DNA from: Chryseobacterium sp. c4a | GTDB taxonomy: Bacteria > Bacteroidota > Bacteroidia > Flavobacteriales > Weeksellaceae | DNA: 64,000 nucleotides | Direction of reading: 5' to 3' | Assembly (NCBI RefSeq): GCF_009900745.1 | Contig: NZ_WXVU01000014.1 | Location: 98,027-162,026 of the forward strand | Notes under the pieces: generated by a model | Told to the model about the DNA's origin: nothing | Database searches by the model: none | The model's input: the letters and a program-made list of their open reading frames with translations, nothing else | Part shown: positions 23,516 to 30,177 of the stretch, piece by piece | How the letters are laid out: the number at the start of each line of letters is the position of its first letter | Numbering within the stretch: the stretch's first letter is position 1 | Translations under genes and position numbers: made by a program

Positions 23516-24586
23516 TTAAAAAAGCTTTTTAAAATATTTTGAATTAGGAGAATAAGATCCGAAAATACTGTCAAATTTTATTTCCAGCTGATCAAATTTA
23601 AATTCCTCATCCATCTGATCCAGACAGGTTATTACCAGGTTCTTTTTTACCGGGGTAATATAAGCTCCATCCAATTTTAAAGCATAATTCAACAATTTAT
23701 AATCTAAACTTCCGAATCTCAACTCTTTCTGATACTCATTAAAGGTACAGGTTTCCTCTTCATTGTTTTTTAAAAGAAGTTCTTTTTCATTGCTCATCCA
23801 CCCATTTCCGTGACGTGTTGCATAGCTTCTGGTCACATAATACATTTCAATATCTTTAATATTGAGCTTTTTACAGATCTCATAAGCATTTTTTGAAGTT
23901 GTATGAGCGTATGTCACATTCGGAAAAACACCATGATCCATATCTAATAAAATGCCTTGGCTTCCCTCAAAAATGAGATTTTCAAATGAGTTCAGATAAC
24001 TGTAATCTATTATTTTCCAATCTATTTCCTCTACAGCTGCTAAAAAAGGAATAATCTGTTCATTGATCTGTTCTTCTTCCATAAAACCATAGTAATAAGC
24101 AATCCCTTTCAGCTTTTCGATCAGCATTTCCTTAGGAGCAATGAGGTCAATGGCAAATAACTTGTAAGGGCTTTCATTTCTTTTCATGGTAGCTCCTACT
24201 CCTTTTCCGCAGGTTCCATGTTCCAGATTTTTAGTATTGGTTCTGTTTTGCCAGACATCAAAAGGCGTAGTTACCTTGGCTAAAGGATGAATATGAAGCT
24301 CTGTATTTCCGTTTTTTGCTTTTAACTCTTCCCTTTCATTGAATAGAAATAAGGGATGAATTGTGCAATGTTCGGTAAAATAAGAAGGTAATCCACGAAG
24401 GGCTCCACTCGCAAAACTTGAGTGAACATGTTTTCTGCTATCCATCATCACGGTATGAGCAGCTTGCTGTCCTCCTGAGAATCTGATGACTACAGCCCCA
24501 GGATTTTGCTGAGCCAGAAAATCTGTCGTGATTCCTTTTCCTTCGTCTCCGAAACCTAATCCTATAACAATTTGCGCCTTTTTCAT
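23516..24586 (-). CDS. Adenylosuccinate synthetase paralogue (PurA-like)
   Basis: 356 aa, against about 430 for housekeeping PurA. The nucleotide loop GLGFGDEGKG (about 9-18) keeps the catalytic aspartate, and the usual NGGHNAGHTV is replaced by SGGQQAAHTV (about 37-46), which keeps the second catalytic histidine but loses the first. HGTCGKGVGATMKR, FEGSQGILLDMDHGVFPNVT and YVTRSYATRHGNGW correspond to the IMP- and GTP-binding blocks of PurA. The C-terminal part is short. Reaction is therefore probably GTP-dependent condensation of aspartate with a 6-oxopurine nucleotide, but with an altered substrate. It is embedded between vWA and macrodomain genes. Confidence 0.8.
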   Translation of the reverse strand: MKKAQIVIGLGFGDEGKGITTDFLAQQNPGAVVIRFSGGQQAAHTVMMDSRKHVHSSFASGALRGLPSYFTEHCTIHPLFLFNEREELKAKNGNTELHIHPLAKVTTPFDVWQNRTNTKNLEHGTCGKGVGATMKRNESPYKLFAIDLIAPKEMLIEKLKGIAYYYGFMEEEQINEQIIPFLAAVEEIDWKIIDYSYLNSFENLIFEGSQGILLDMDHGVFPNVTYAHTTSKNAYEICKKLNIKDIEMYYVTRSYATRHGNGWMSNEKELLLKNNEEETCTFNEYQKELRFGSLDYKLLNYALKLDGAYITPVKKNLVITCLDQMDEEFKFDQLEIKFDSIFGSYSPNSKYFKKLF

Positions 24587-24630
24587 GTCTGGTATTTTTA
24601 AAGTTATTGCCGTTCTGGCTAATTTGTGAT

Positions 24631-25485
24631 CTACAGCATCTGTATATTGTCTAATCCATCTACGTTTGGTGTTCCAAAGGTTTTCTCTTTAAATTTTTTG
24701 CAGATAATCTTTGTGATTACTTCCGGAATATCTCTATGATCTTGTATGGATATACAATTTTCTCCCAATAGTTCCTTCCAATCTCTATTTGCTCTTATAG
24801 CCTGATCAGAATGCAGAACATTGATATGATATACCTCATATTTCTTTTTAGCTTCTTCCAAAAGCTCATAATGAGTATAGGTTTGCTGTCCTGAGCCCAT
24901 AATTTCTCTTATGGCTGATGCCGGAAGAACTTTCAGGCAAGGTTCGTCACCTACAGTAAACAATAGCCCTTTCTGATTTCTTTTTTCAAAAGCATCTGTT
25001 CTGGTATGGAAAGCGGCAAAATACCACGCTAATAGATAACTTTCTCCTCCATTTCCACCGCCTCCGGATTCTATATAAGTTCGGGTAAGCCACATATCCA
25101 GTTCTTCATCTCCGGATTCAAACTGCCCTACTTGCAATGGATAGCTGTCACATTCATGATCTCCTATTCCCAGGAAAAGCAATGCCGGATCGGGAACTCC
25201 ACCTTGGATGATTCCACCCATCAGTTTTGGTAGCCCTTCTTTGATCAGTTGATGTGGAATATGCCCCATGCTTCCGGTTACATCCAACCCCAGAACAATA
25301 GGAACTGTGTTAGGATGCACTTCAGAATCTCTGGACTCCCTAAAAGAAATTCCCTGGGGAATCATTGATGGATGTGCCTTTCTTTGGGCATTCTGTGTAA
25401 AAATTTCACCTGCGGATTTTGTTCCGTAACCTGCTCTACTTGCTCTATCATAACGAGCATCTATATCGTATCTTGTACCTCCCAT
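24631..25485 (-). CDS. von Willebrand factor A-type domain protein
   Basis: 284 aa. An N-terminal basic region (TRYDIDARYDRASRAGYGT) is followed by a vWA core with the MIDAS motif DVTGSMG (about residues 69-75, DxTxS form), then FLGIGDHECDSYPLQVGQFESGDEELDMWL and GGNGGESYLLAWYF, and later FTVGDEPC. No signal peptide, so a cytoplasmic metal-dependent binding protein. Close relatives exist in Bacteroidota and Proteobacteria as uncharacterised proteins. It is two bases downstream of the coiled-coil gene, so they probably form a pair. Link to ADP-ribose is by operon only. Confidence 0.75.
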   Translation of the reverse strand: MGGTRYDIDARYDRASRAGYGTKSAGEIFTQNAQRKAHPSMIPQGISFRESRDSEVHPNTVPIVLGLDVTGSMGHIPHQLIKEGLPKLMGGIIQGGVPDPALLFLGIGDHECDSYPLQVGQFESGDEELDMWLTRTYIESGGGGNGGESYLLAWYFAAFHTRTDAFEKRNQKGLLFTVGDEPCLKVLPASAIREIMGSGQQTYTHYELLEEAKKKYEVYHINVLHSDQAIRANRDWKELLGENCISIQDHRDIPEVITKIICKKFKEKTFGTPNVDGLDNIQML

Positions 25486-25487
25486 GA

Positions 25488-25832
25488 CTAAAATGTTTTT
25501 CCAAATAAATATTCAAATCTCTTTTGAGAAACTTCTAACTGAATATTCAGATTTCTGATTGTTAATGATAATTCCATGTCTTTCTGAACGAATGCTTCGG
25601 GATTAAAATCCGCAAAAGTCAAACTGTTTCTATCCAAAGGACTGATATCAATAAGTCCTTCCTGTTCACGCTCGAGTCTTTTTATTTTCAACTCGATGTC
25701 TTCTACCTTGCGCCTGTAAATCAACTCTGAATCTTCTCCGATTGTTCGCGCACGGTCTTCTCTGATCTGATCATTATTTCTTTGTAATGACTCGATAAAT
25801 CTTGGTTTTAATTCATCTTCCATACTGATCAT
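25488..25832 (-). CDS. Small coiled-coil protein, first gene of the island operon
   Basis: 114 aa (ATG at 25832; MEDELK at 25823 also possible). A charged helix with heptads (RRKVEDIELKIKRLEREQEGL) and a second (MELSLTIRNLNIQLEVSQKRFEYLF) flank a proline-containing link. No known family recognised. It is the first gene of the same-strand run that extends through kptA, and it has an NrtR-type box 8-22 bases upstream of its ATG. It precedes the vWA protein by two bases and may be its partner. Confidence 0.65.
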   Translation of the reverse strand: MISMEDELKPRFIESLQRNNDQIREDRARTIGEDSELIYRRKVEDIELKIKRLEREQEGLIDISPLDRNSLTFADFNPEAFVQKDMELSLTIRNLNIQLEVSQKRFEYLFGKTF

Positions 25833-25839
25833 TTTTTTT

Positions 25840-25854
25840 GTGTTATTATTACGC
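25840..25854. promoter_or_regulatory. NrtR-type box 1 (island operon)
   Basis: GTGTTATTATTACGC, matching GYGTTAnnnnTACRC, 8 bases upstream of the 25832 start. No good TAnnTTTG is adjacent here (TTAATTAG is the nearest), unlike the other copies. Confidence 0.65.
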
Positions 25855-25947
25855 TAATTAAAAAGGACATAGTTTTGCAAAACATTTTTTAGTATTCATC
25901 AGGTCTTATCCTTTCATAGTACTATTTTGTGACTGGTTATTGTGTTT

Positions 25948-26490
25948 TTACCCTCTTAATTCATCTCTTACTTCCATCAAAGCAAATCCTAAAAGGTTTT
26001 CTCCGTTCCATAATAAAGGATTTTCTGCTCTTGAATCTGTTTCCAGCATTCCGATTCCCCAAATGGTATCGTAAGGACTGGCTTCTACCAGGATTTTATC
26101 TCCTGTTGACAAAAGAAAGTCTTTGTACTTTTTGTTCTGTGAAAATTTTAAAAGATTTCCCTGTTTTACAATCTCATATTTATGTTCATTCCAAAGTTTC
26201 GGATCAAAGTTTTTTACTTTTCTTCCCAGACTTTTAACCTGATTGGGACTTGGAGCTTTCAATATTTTTTCCAGCGTTTCAGGGTCATTAAATAATCTTG
26301 CTTTCCCAGCCATCATATAATGTTCTGCTGTTTTGTAGACAATTCCATTTTCTTCAAAATTGCCTGTAAACCATTGGCTAAAACATGATTTGGTGATTTC
26401 ACTTTTAGCAGTATGCCCCCAGAAAAACAAAAACTTTATCCTTTGTTTCTTTTGAAATTTCTCTTTAATATTTTGTAAGGTGTATTTCAT
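25948..26490 (-). CDS. NADAR family protein (DUF1768)
   Basis: 180 aa. Signature blocks: FLFFWGHTAKS, CFSQWFTGNFEENGIVYKTAEHYMMAGKARLF, LGRKVKNFDPKLWNEHKYEIVKQGNLLKFSQN, LLSTGDKILVEASPYDTIWGIG and NPLLWNGENLLGFALMEVR. NADAR proteins hydrolyse ADP-ribosyl-guanine-type N-glycosidic bonds, and related members act as antitoxins to DarT-like ADP-ribosyltransferases. No DarT is visible in the window. Its promoter carries two copies of the NrtR-type box, each near a -7 box, so it is probably the most tightly regulated gene here. Confidence 0.92.
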   Translation of the reverse strand: MKYTLQNIKEKFQKKQRIKFLFFWGHTAKSEITKSCFSQWFTGNFEENGIVYKTAEHYMMAGKARLFNDPETLEKILKAPSPNQVKSLGRKVKNFDPKLWNEHKYEIVKQGNLLKFSQNKKYKDFLLSTGDKILVEASPYDTIWGIGMLETDSRAENPLLWNGENLLGFALMEVRDELRG

Positions 26491-26493
26491 ATT

Positions 26494-26515
26494 GTGTTAT
26501 TTCTACGCAAATGTA
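26494..26515 (-). promoter_or_regulatory. NADAR proximal promoter with NrtR-type box 3
   Basis: Box GTGTTATTTCTACGC (26494-26508) shares its last base with the -7 box TACATTTG (26508-26515, minus strand). The box would lie at and just downstream of the start of transcription. The ATG is four bases past it. Confidence 0.7.
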
Positions 26516-26547
26516 ATACAATATCATTTTATGCTCCAAATTTATTT

Positions 26548-26573
26548 GTGTTATTTTTACACTAACAAATATA
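26548..26573 (-). promoter_or_regulatory. NADAR distal promoter with NrtR-type box 2
   Basis: Box GTGTTATTTTTACAC (26548-26562) is followed after three bases by the -7 box TATATTTG (26566-26573, minus strand). It is the more symmetrical of the two boxes ahead of NADAR. Confidence 0.65.
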
Positions 26574-26661
26574 AACAATTGATTTTCAGATTAAAAACTT
26601 AATTGTCATAAAACAGTAATAACACAAATATTTTGCACACATGACGCTAATCGGATAGATT

Positions 26662-26714
26662 TTGGCTAAAGCCAATGGAATTTTTGTTCATAAAAAAACG
26701 GACTAAAGTCCGTT
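26662..26714. repeat. Dispersed palindrome pair between NADAR and nrtR
   Basis: TTGGCTAAAGCCAA (26662-26675) and AACGGACTAAAGTCCGTT (26697-26714) are two perfect stem-loops with the common core CTAAAG. Similar pairs are frequent in Chryseobacterium genomes as REP-like elements (recollection, not measured). No gene lies in the 345-base gap 26491-26835 except the NADAR promoters. Confidence 0.6.
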
Positions 26715-26835
26715 CCTATTGAATGTATGTACTGGATATTTTTCTCAAACAATTTCAACGTAATTCTTACTATATGAATAGCATATAAATATGTAATTAT
26801 TCGTGTAAAATATTTGTGCAATTTGTGGTTAAAAA

Positions 26836-27531
26836 CTATTTGATTTCAAAGTAGAATCCTTGTTCTTCCAGCTCTTTGTATTTTTCCTGATTAAAAGTGA
26901 AGAGTTTTCCGGGTCTTCCGCTGCCTTCTTTTTTAACGTTATTGGTTTCATTAAGCAATCCGTAGCTCATGATTTTTTTACGGAAGTTTCTACGGTCTAT
27001 TTCCTGTCCTACAATTGTTTTATAAAGGTTTTCAAGGTCTGAGAAAGGAAACTCTTCGTTAAGAAGATTAAAGCCAATTGGTTGGTATTGAATTTTGGTA
27101 CGAAGTCTTTTTAAGGCAATATCAATAATATTTTTGTGGTCAAAGGCCACTAAAGGAAGTTGATTGACGCTGAACCATTGTGCATCATCTGCATCAGAGT
27201 CAGCAAAGAGTTCATGATAAGATGGGTTCACAAGCCCCAGATAAGCCACAGAAACCACTCTATTTCTTGGGTCGCGGCCTACGTTACCAAATGTATAGAG
27301 TTGTTCTAAAAAATCGGGTTTTATGCCTGCTTCTTCATGCAATTCTCTTTTTACAGCATCATCCAGGTTTTCATCATCTAAAACGAGTCCTCCCGGAAGT
27401 GCCCATCCGCCTTTAAAAGGTTCTATATTTCTTTTTATTAAAAGTATCTGTAGATCTTTCTTGTCGAAATATCCAAAAATAACTGCATCTACAGCCACTT
27501 TTATATCCTGTAATTTTTTTGGTGACCCCAT
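26836..27531 (-). CDS. nrtR: NrtR-type Nudix/winged-helix transcriptional regulator
   Basis: 231 aa. Residues about 7-145 are a Nudix domain with a complete catalytic box GX5EX7REUXEEXGU (GLVLDDENLDDAVKRELHEEAGI), and residues about 150-230 are a winged helix (DRRNFRKKIMSYGLLNETN ... GRPGKLFTFNQEKYKEL). NrtR proteins control NAD metabolism and are released from DNA by ADP-ribose-type ligands; some lose the Nudix activity, but here the box is intact. A GYGTTAnnnnTACRC box overlaps its own promoter, suggesting autoregulation. In the family a sugar-responsive relative (AraR) exists, so ligand assignment is inferred from context. Confidence 0.85.
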   Translation of the reverse strand: MGSPKKLQDIKVAVDAVIFGYFDKKDLQILLIKRNIEPFKGGWALPGGLVLDDENLDDAVKRELHEEAGIKPDFLEQLYTFGNVGRDPRNRVVSVAYLGLVNPSYHELFADSDADDAQWFSVNQLPLVAFDHKNIIDIALKRLRTKIQYQPIGFNLLNEEFPFSDLENLYKTIVGQEIDRRNFRKKIMSYGLLNETNNVKKEGSGRPGKLFTFNQEKYKELEEQGFYFEIK

Positions 27532-27541
27532 AAATTAATTT

Positions 27542-27563
27542 GCGTTACGAATACGCAAAGTTA
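27542..27563 (-). promoter_or_regulatory. nrtR promoter with NrtR-type box 4
   Basis: Box GCGTTACGAATACGC (27542-27556) shares its last base with the -7 box TAACTTTG (27556-27563, minus strand), the same geometry as the proximal NADAR promoter. The ATG is 11 bases past the box. Confidence 0.7.
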
Positions 27564-27593
27564 TGAATAAATATTTACTATTTTTACTTAATT

Positions 27594-28355
27594 ATGAAAA
27601 AGCTTTTATGCCTTATTTTTATTCTAGGGCTAATTTCTTGTAAAAAAGAATCCTTTGCAGATTCCATTACCCTGCATTATGAAAAAAAGGACAATCTGAC
27701 TTTTCAACATTTTAATGAAGGTCTTGGAGAAGTAGGAACCGGAATTATTTATATTGGAAAAGAAACCTCATCTATAAATGTAAAATATTTCAAAACTATG
27801 TTGGCTCCGCCTCCACCGCCTCCAGGCTTTAAAATAGAACAGGACTCGGTAAGAGATTATATTCTTTCGAAATACTTTTATCCCTTTTTAGATAGGGTTA
27901 CCTTTTCTAACAAAGCCGTCGTTTACGATTCATTAAGCTCAGAAAATGTAAAAATAATAGCGAAAGTGCAAGATACAATTCCCAAATATGCCTATAATTT
28001 TGAAACCAAAACATTAAAGAAATATAAGTCATTTCCCGTATTTATAAAAAATATTTCCGGTCGTAAACTAATTTTGCCAGAATTTAAAAACTTATTTCCA
28101 GCTATTTTAAATGACAGGAAAAAATGGCAATTATTAAGGAATGACAATGCGATCGTTTGCGGAGATCCATCATGGGATCGTATTTATTGGGAATTTGGTT
28201 CTGACGAAATTATAGTTGCTTCTGTAAATTTTCTCCCCGGAAAAGATAAGGGAGAGTTTAAATTATCTTTTGGCAGTGCTACATCTGAGCCTTTTACAAT
28301 GAATTATGATAAGAAAATAATAAAAGATCAAGACAGATATTTTGAAATTAAATAA
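27594..28355 (+). CDS. Hypothetical lipoprotein
   Basis: 253 aa. The first 16 residues form a lipoprotein signal (MKKLLCLIFILGLISC) with Cys16 as lipidation site, so membrane-anchored. The body has a proline run (LAPPPPPPGF, about 64-73), strand-rich segments and a C-terminal SFGSATSEPFTMNY. I do not recognise a family. It is divergent from nrtR and is not part of the ADP-ribose island by strand. It ends at a bidirectional terminator. Confidence 0.7.
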   Translation: MKKLLCLIFILGLISCKKESFADSITLHYEKKDNLTFQHFNEGLGEVGTGIIYIGKETSSINVKYFKTMLAPPPPPPGFKIEQDSVRDYILSKYFYPFLDRVTFSNKAVVYDSLSSENVKIIAKVQDTIPKYAYNFETKTLKKYKSFPVFIKNISGRKLILPEFKNLFPAILNDRKKWQLLRNDNAIVCGDPSWDRIYWEFGSDEIIVASVNFLPGKDKGEFKLSFGSATSEPFTMNYDKKIIKDQDRYFEIK

Positions 28356-28387
28356 AAACCGCATTCTTTATAAGGAATGCGGTTTCA
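28353..28387. terminator. Bidirectional terminator
   Basis: CCGCATTC (28359-28366) and GAATGCGG (28375-28382) pair around TTTATAAG, flanked by A-tract and T-tract. It lies between the converging lipoprotein gene and the surface-repeat gene. Confidence 0.8.
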
Positions 28388-28390
28388 AAA

Positions 28391-29545
28391 TTATTTGGTT
28401 TCGGATACCCCTGTTGTAGGGACACTCATATTGTTATTAAAATATCCGACATTAAATTCCTGTGCTACCCAGTTTCCTGTTTTGGAATTAAATACATAGA
28501 CTTTATGGTCGTATTTGTCTGTGAACATAAAGTTTCCATTGTTCGCTATAATTTCCGGATTTCCCAATCCTCCATTATTATAAAAATAACCAATACTAAA
28601 CTCCTGGGTCTTCCATTCCATCGTTTTTGAATTGAATACTTTGATGCTATGCTCATATTTATCTACAAATCCAAAGTTACTTCCTGAATAGATTACTGTA
28701 GGAGTACTATTGTTATTAGGATAGCCAACATTGAATTCCTGCCCAGACCAAGTACCGCTTATATAGTTGAATGTATATACTTTATGATCTTCTTTATCAA
28801 TGAACATTACATTCCCGTTATCCATTGTTACAACTTCAGGGCTTGAATGACCATTGTTATAATACCAAACATTAAACAGCTGAGAAGACCAATTTCCTGT
28901 TTTGGAATTAAAAACGTTTACCGTACGTTCATATTTGTCTGTAAATATGATATTTCCATTAGAGGCATTAATGGTTGGGGTAATGTTATTATTAGTGTAT
29001 TCTACATTGTATAACTTTGAAGACCAGATACCTGTTTTAGAGTTGAAAGCATAAATTTTACGATCAAACTTATCCAGAAAATAATAATTGCTGCTTTTAC
29101 TCTCAATGATATCATCTCCTATTGATGAATCTTTAGAAGAGACATTAACCTTATTGGCAACCATTGCATAAGGAACAGCCATTAGCTGATTGGTTCCGAC
29201 ATTCGTATAATTCGTTCCTCCTGCAGGATCCATTTCTACTTTAATAAACTTAGAACTTGCAGCCCAGTTAATTCCGGAAAATGAACCGGAAACCGGTGTT
29301 CCCTGCCCTATATTAAGATTGACTAATCCTTTGGAATTGGTTGTTTTTGTATGAGTCTCTGTATAAATATTAGTTCCATTTACAGAGTTATTCAGAATAC
29401 TAATTCTTACTGAAACATTTCCGTTGGCAACCGGAGATCCCGTTGAATTGAAAGCAATAGCCTGATAAGAAAATGCTTCAGGAACTTGTGCAAAGGTAAA
29501 TAAGGTTGCAGACAGAGCTACAAGAAGGGTGTATATTTTTTTCAT
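28391..29545 (-). CDS. Exported protein with five tandem repeats
   Basis: 384 aa, signal peptide MKKIYTLLVALSATLFTFA. Residues about 20-132 are the N-terminal domain found in many Bacteroidota surface proteins (PEAFSYQAIAFNSTGSPVANGNVSVRISIL, then AVPYAMVANKV). From about 150 there are five repeats of about 46 residues, each with DK-x-(D/E)-(R/H)-x(3-4)-FNSKTG-x-W...(F/Y)(N/S)V-x-Y..NN. They could form a beta-propeller or kelch-like blade set; no cysteine or catalytic motif is seen. Located 14 bases downstream of a type IX sorting-tail protein and probably co-transcribed. Surface-exposed, function unknown. Confidence 0.75.
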   Translation of the reverse strand: MKKIYTLLVALSATLFTFAQVPEAFSYQAIAFNSTGSPVANGNVSVRISILNNSVNGTNIYTETHTKTTNSKGLVNLNIGQGTPVSGSFSGINWAASSKFIKVEMDPAGGTNYTNVGTNQLMAVPYAMVANKVNVSSKDSSIGDDIIESKSSNYYFLDKFDRKIYAFNSKTGIWSSKLYNVEYTNNNITPTINASNGNIIFTDKYERTVNVFNSKTGNWSSQLFNVWYYNNGHSSPEVVTMDNGNVMFIDKEDHKVYTFNYISGTWSGQEFNVGYPNNNSTPTVIYSGSNFGFVDKYEHSIKVFNSKTMEWKTQEFSIGYFYNNGGLGNPEIIANNGNFMFTDKYDHKVYVFNSKTGNWVAQEFNVGYFNNNMSVPTTGVSETK

Positions 29546-29559
29546 GGTTTTATTTTGAT

Positions 29560-30015
29560 TTATTTTTTAATAACTTTTACTGGCTTTAATTCTGAATCTT
29601 TAAATATCAGCATATAAATTCCTTGGGTAAGAAAAGACAAGTCGATACGGCTTTCTTTAATCTCTTTTTGAGCGATCAGTTTTCCAGACATATCATATAT
29701 CATAACTTCTCTTGGTTTTATTCTTGAAGAAACATTGAGGGTAATATAATTTGCAGTCGGATTAGGGTAAACACTTACTTTTTCCTGTTCTGCAATAACT
29801 TCATTAACGCCTAATACGTTTAAAACAGTTTGATATAAAATTCCTGGTGTTCCGGTATTCTGATGATCAGGGTTGGTGGGAATCACATAGATTTCTCCCA
29901 CTGTATGAATAAGAGCCTCATTGGACATACTCCCTGAATTGATTCCTCCCACAAGGCTTTGCGAATAGATTAAAACAGTAAAAAAAAGCCCACCGAGTAA
30001 ATAGATTTTTTTCAT
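29560..30015 (-). CDS. Small secreted protein with type IX sorting domain
   Basis: 151 aa. Signal peptide MKKIYLLGGLFFTVLIYSQ, a short mature part of about 55 residues (SGSMSNEALIHTVGEIYVIP), then the sorting domain from about 78 (KVSVYPNPTANYITLNV ... VMIYDMSGKLIAQKEI ... LSFLTQGIYMLIFKD ... VKVIKK). It precedes the repeat protein at 28391 by 14 bases on the same strand. It may be a partner or carrier of that protein at the cell surface; this is inference. Confidence 0.8.
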   Translation of the reverse strand: MKKIYLLGGLFFTVLIYSQSLVGGINSGSMSNEALIHTVGEIYVIPTNPDHQNTGTPGILYQTVLNVLGVNEVIAEQEKVSVYPNPTANYITLNVSSRIKPREVMIYDMSGKLIAQKEIKESRIDLSFLTQGIYMLIFKDSELKPVKVIKK

Positions 30016-30130
30016 GGAAATTAATTTTGCAGTAAATATAGCACAAAGAATGACCCCTTATTAAAAATTTATTTTATGTTTAATTTCTTTTAATTTAAAA
30101 ATAACAGGTGATATTCTTCGGATCAATGCA

Positions 30131-30157
30131 TAAAAAAACCGGTCAATAACCGGTTTT
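30131..30157 (-). terminator. Terminator after lepA
   Basis: ACCGGT-CAATA-ACCGGT hairpin with flanking A/T tracts; on the minus strand it ends in TTTTTTT. It lies 21 bases past the lepA stop codon. Confidence 0.8.
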
Positions 30158-30177
30158 TGATATTATATAATCGATGA

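Noticed and set aside
26803..26819. GTGTAAAATATTTGTGC, looks like another NrtR box
   Set aside because: Fails the GYGTTA half and the spacing; it lies downstream of nrtR with no promoter box next to it.
16235..27531. Prophage or defence-island reading of the ADP-ribose region
   Set aside because: No integrase, capsid, restriction or abortive-infection genes; codon use and base content look like the neighbours, so transfer is not evident.
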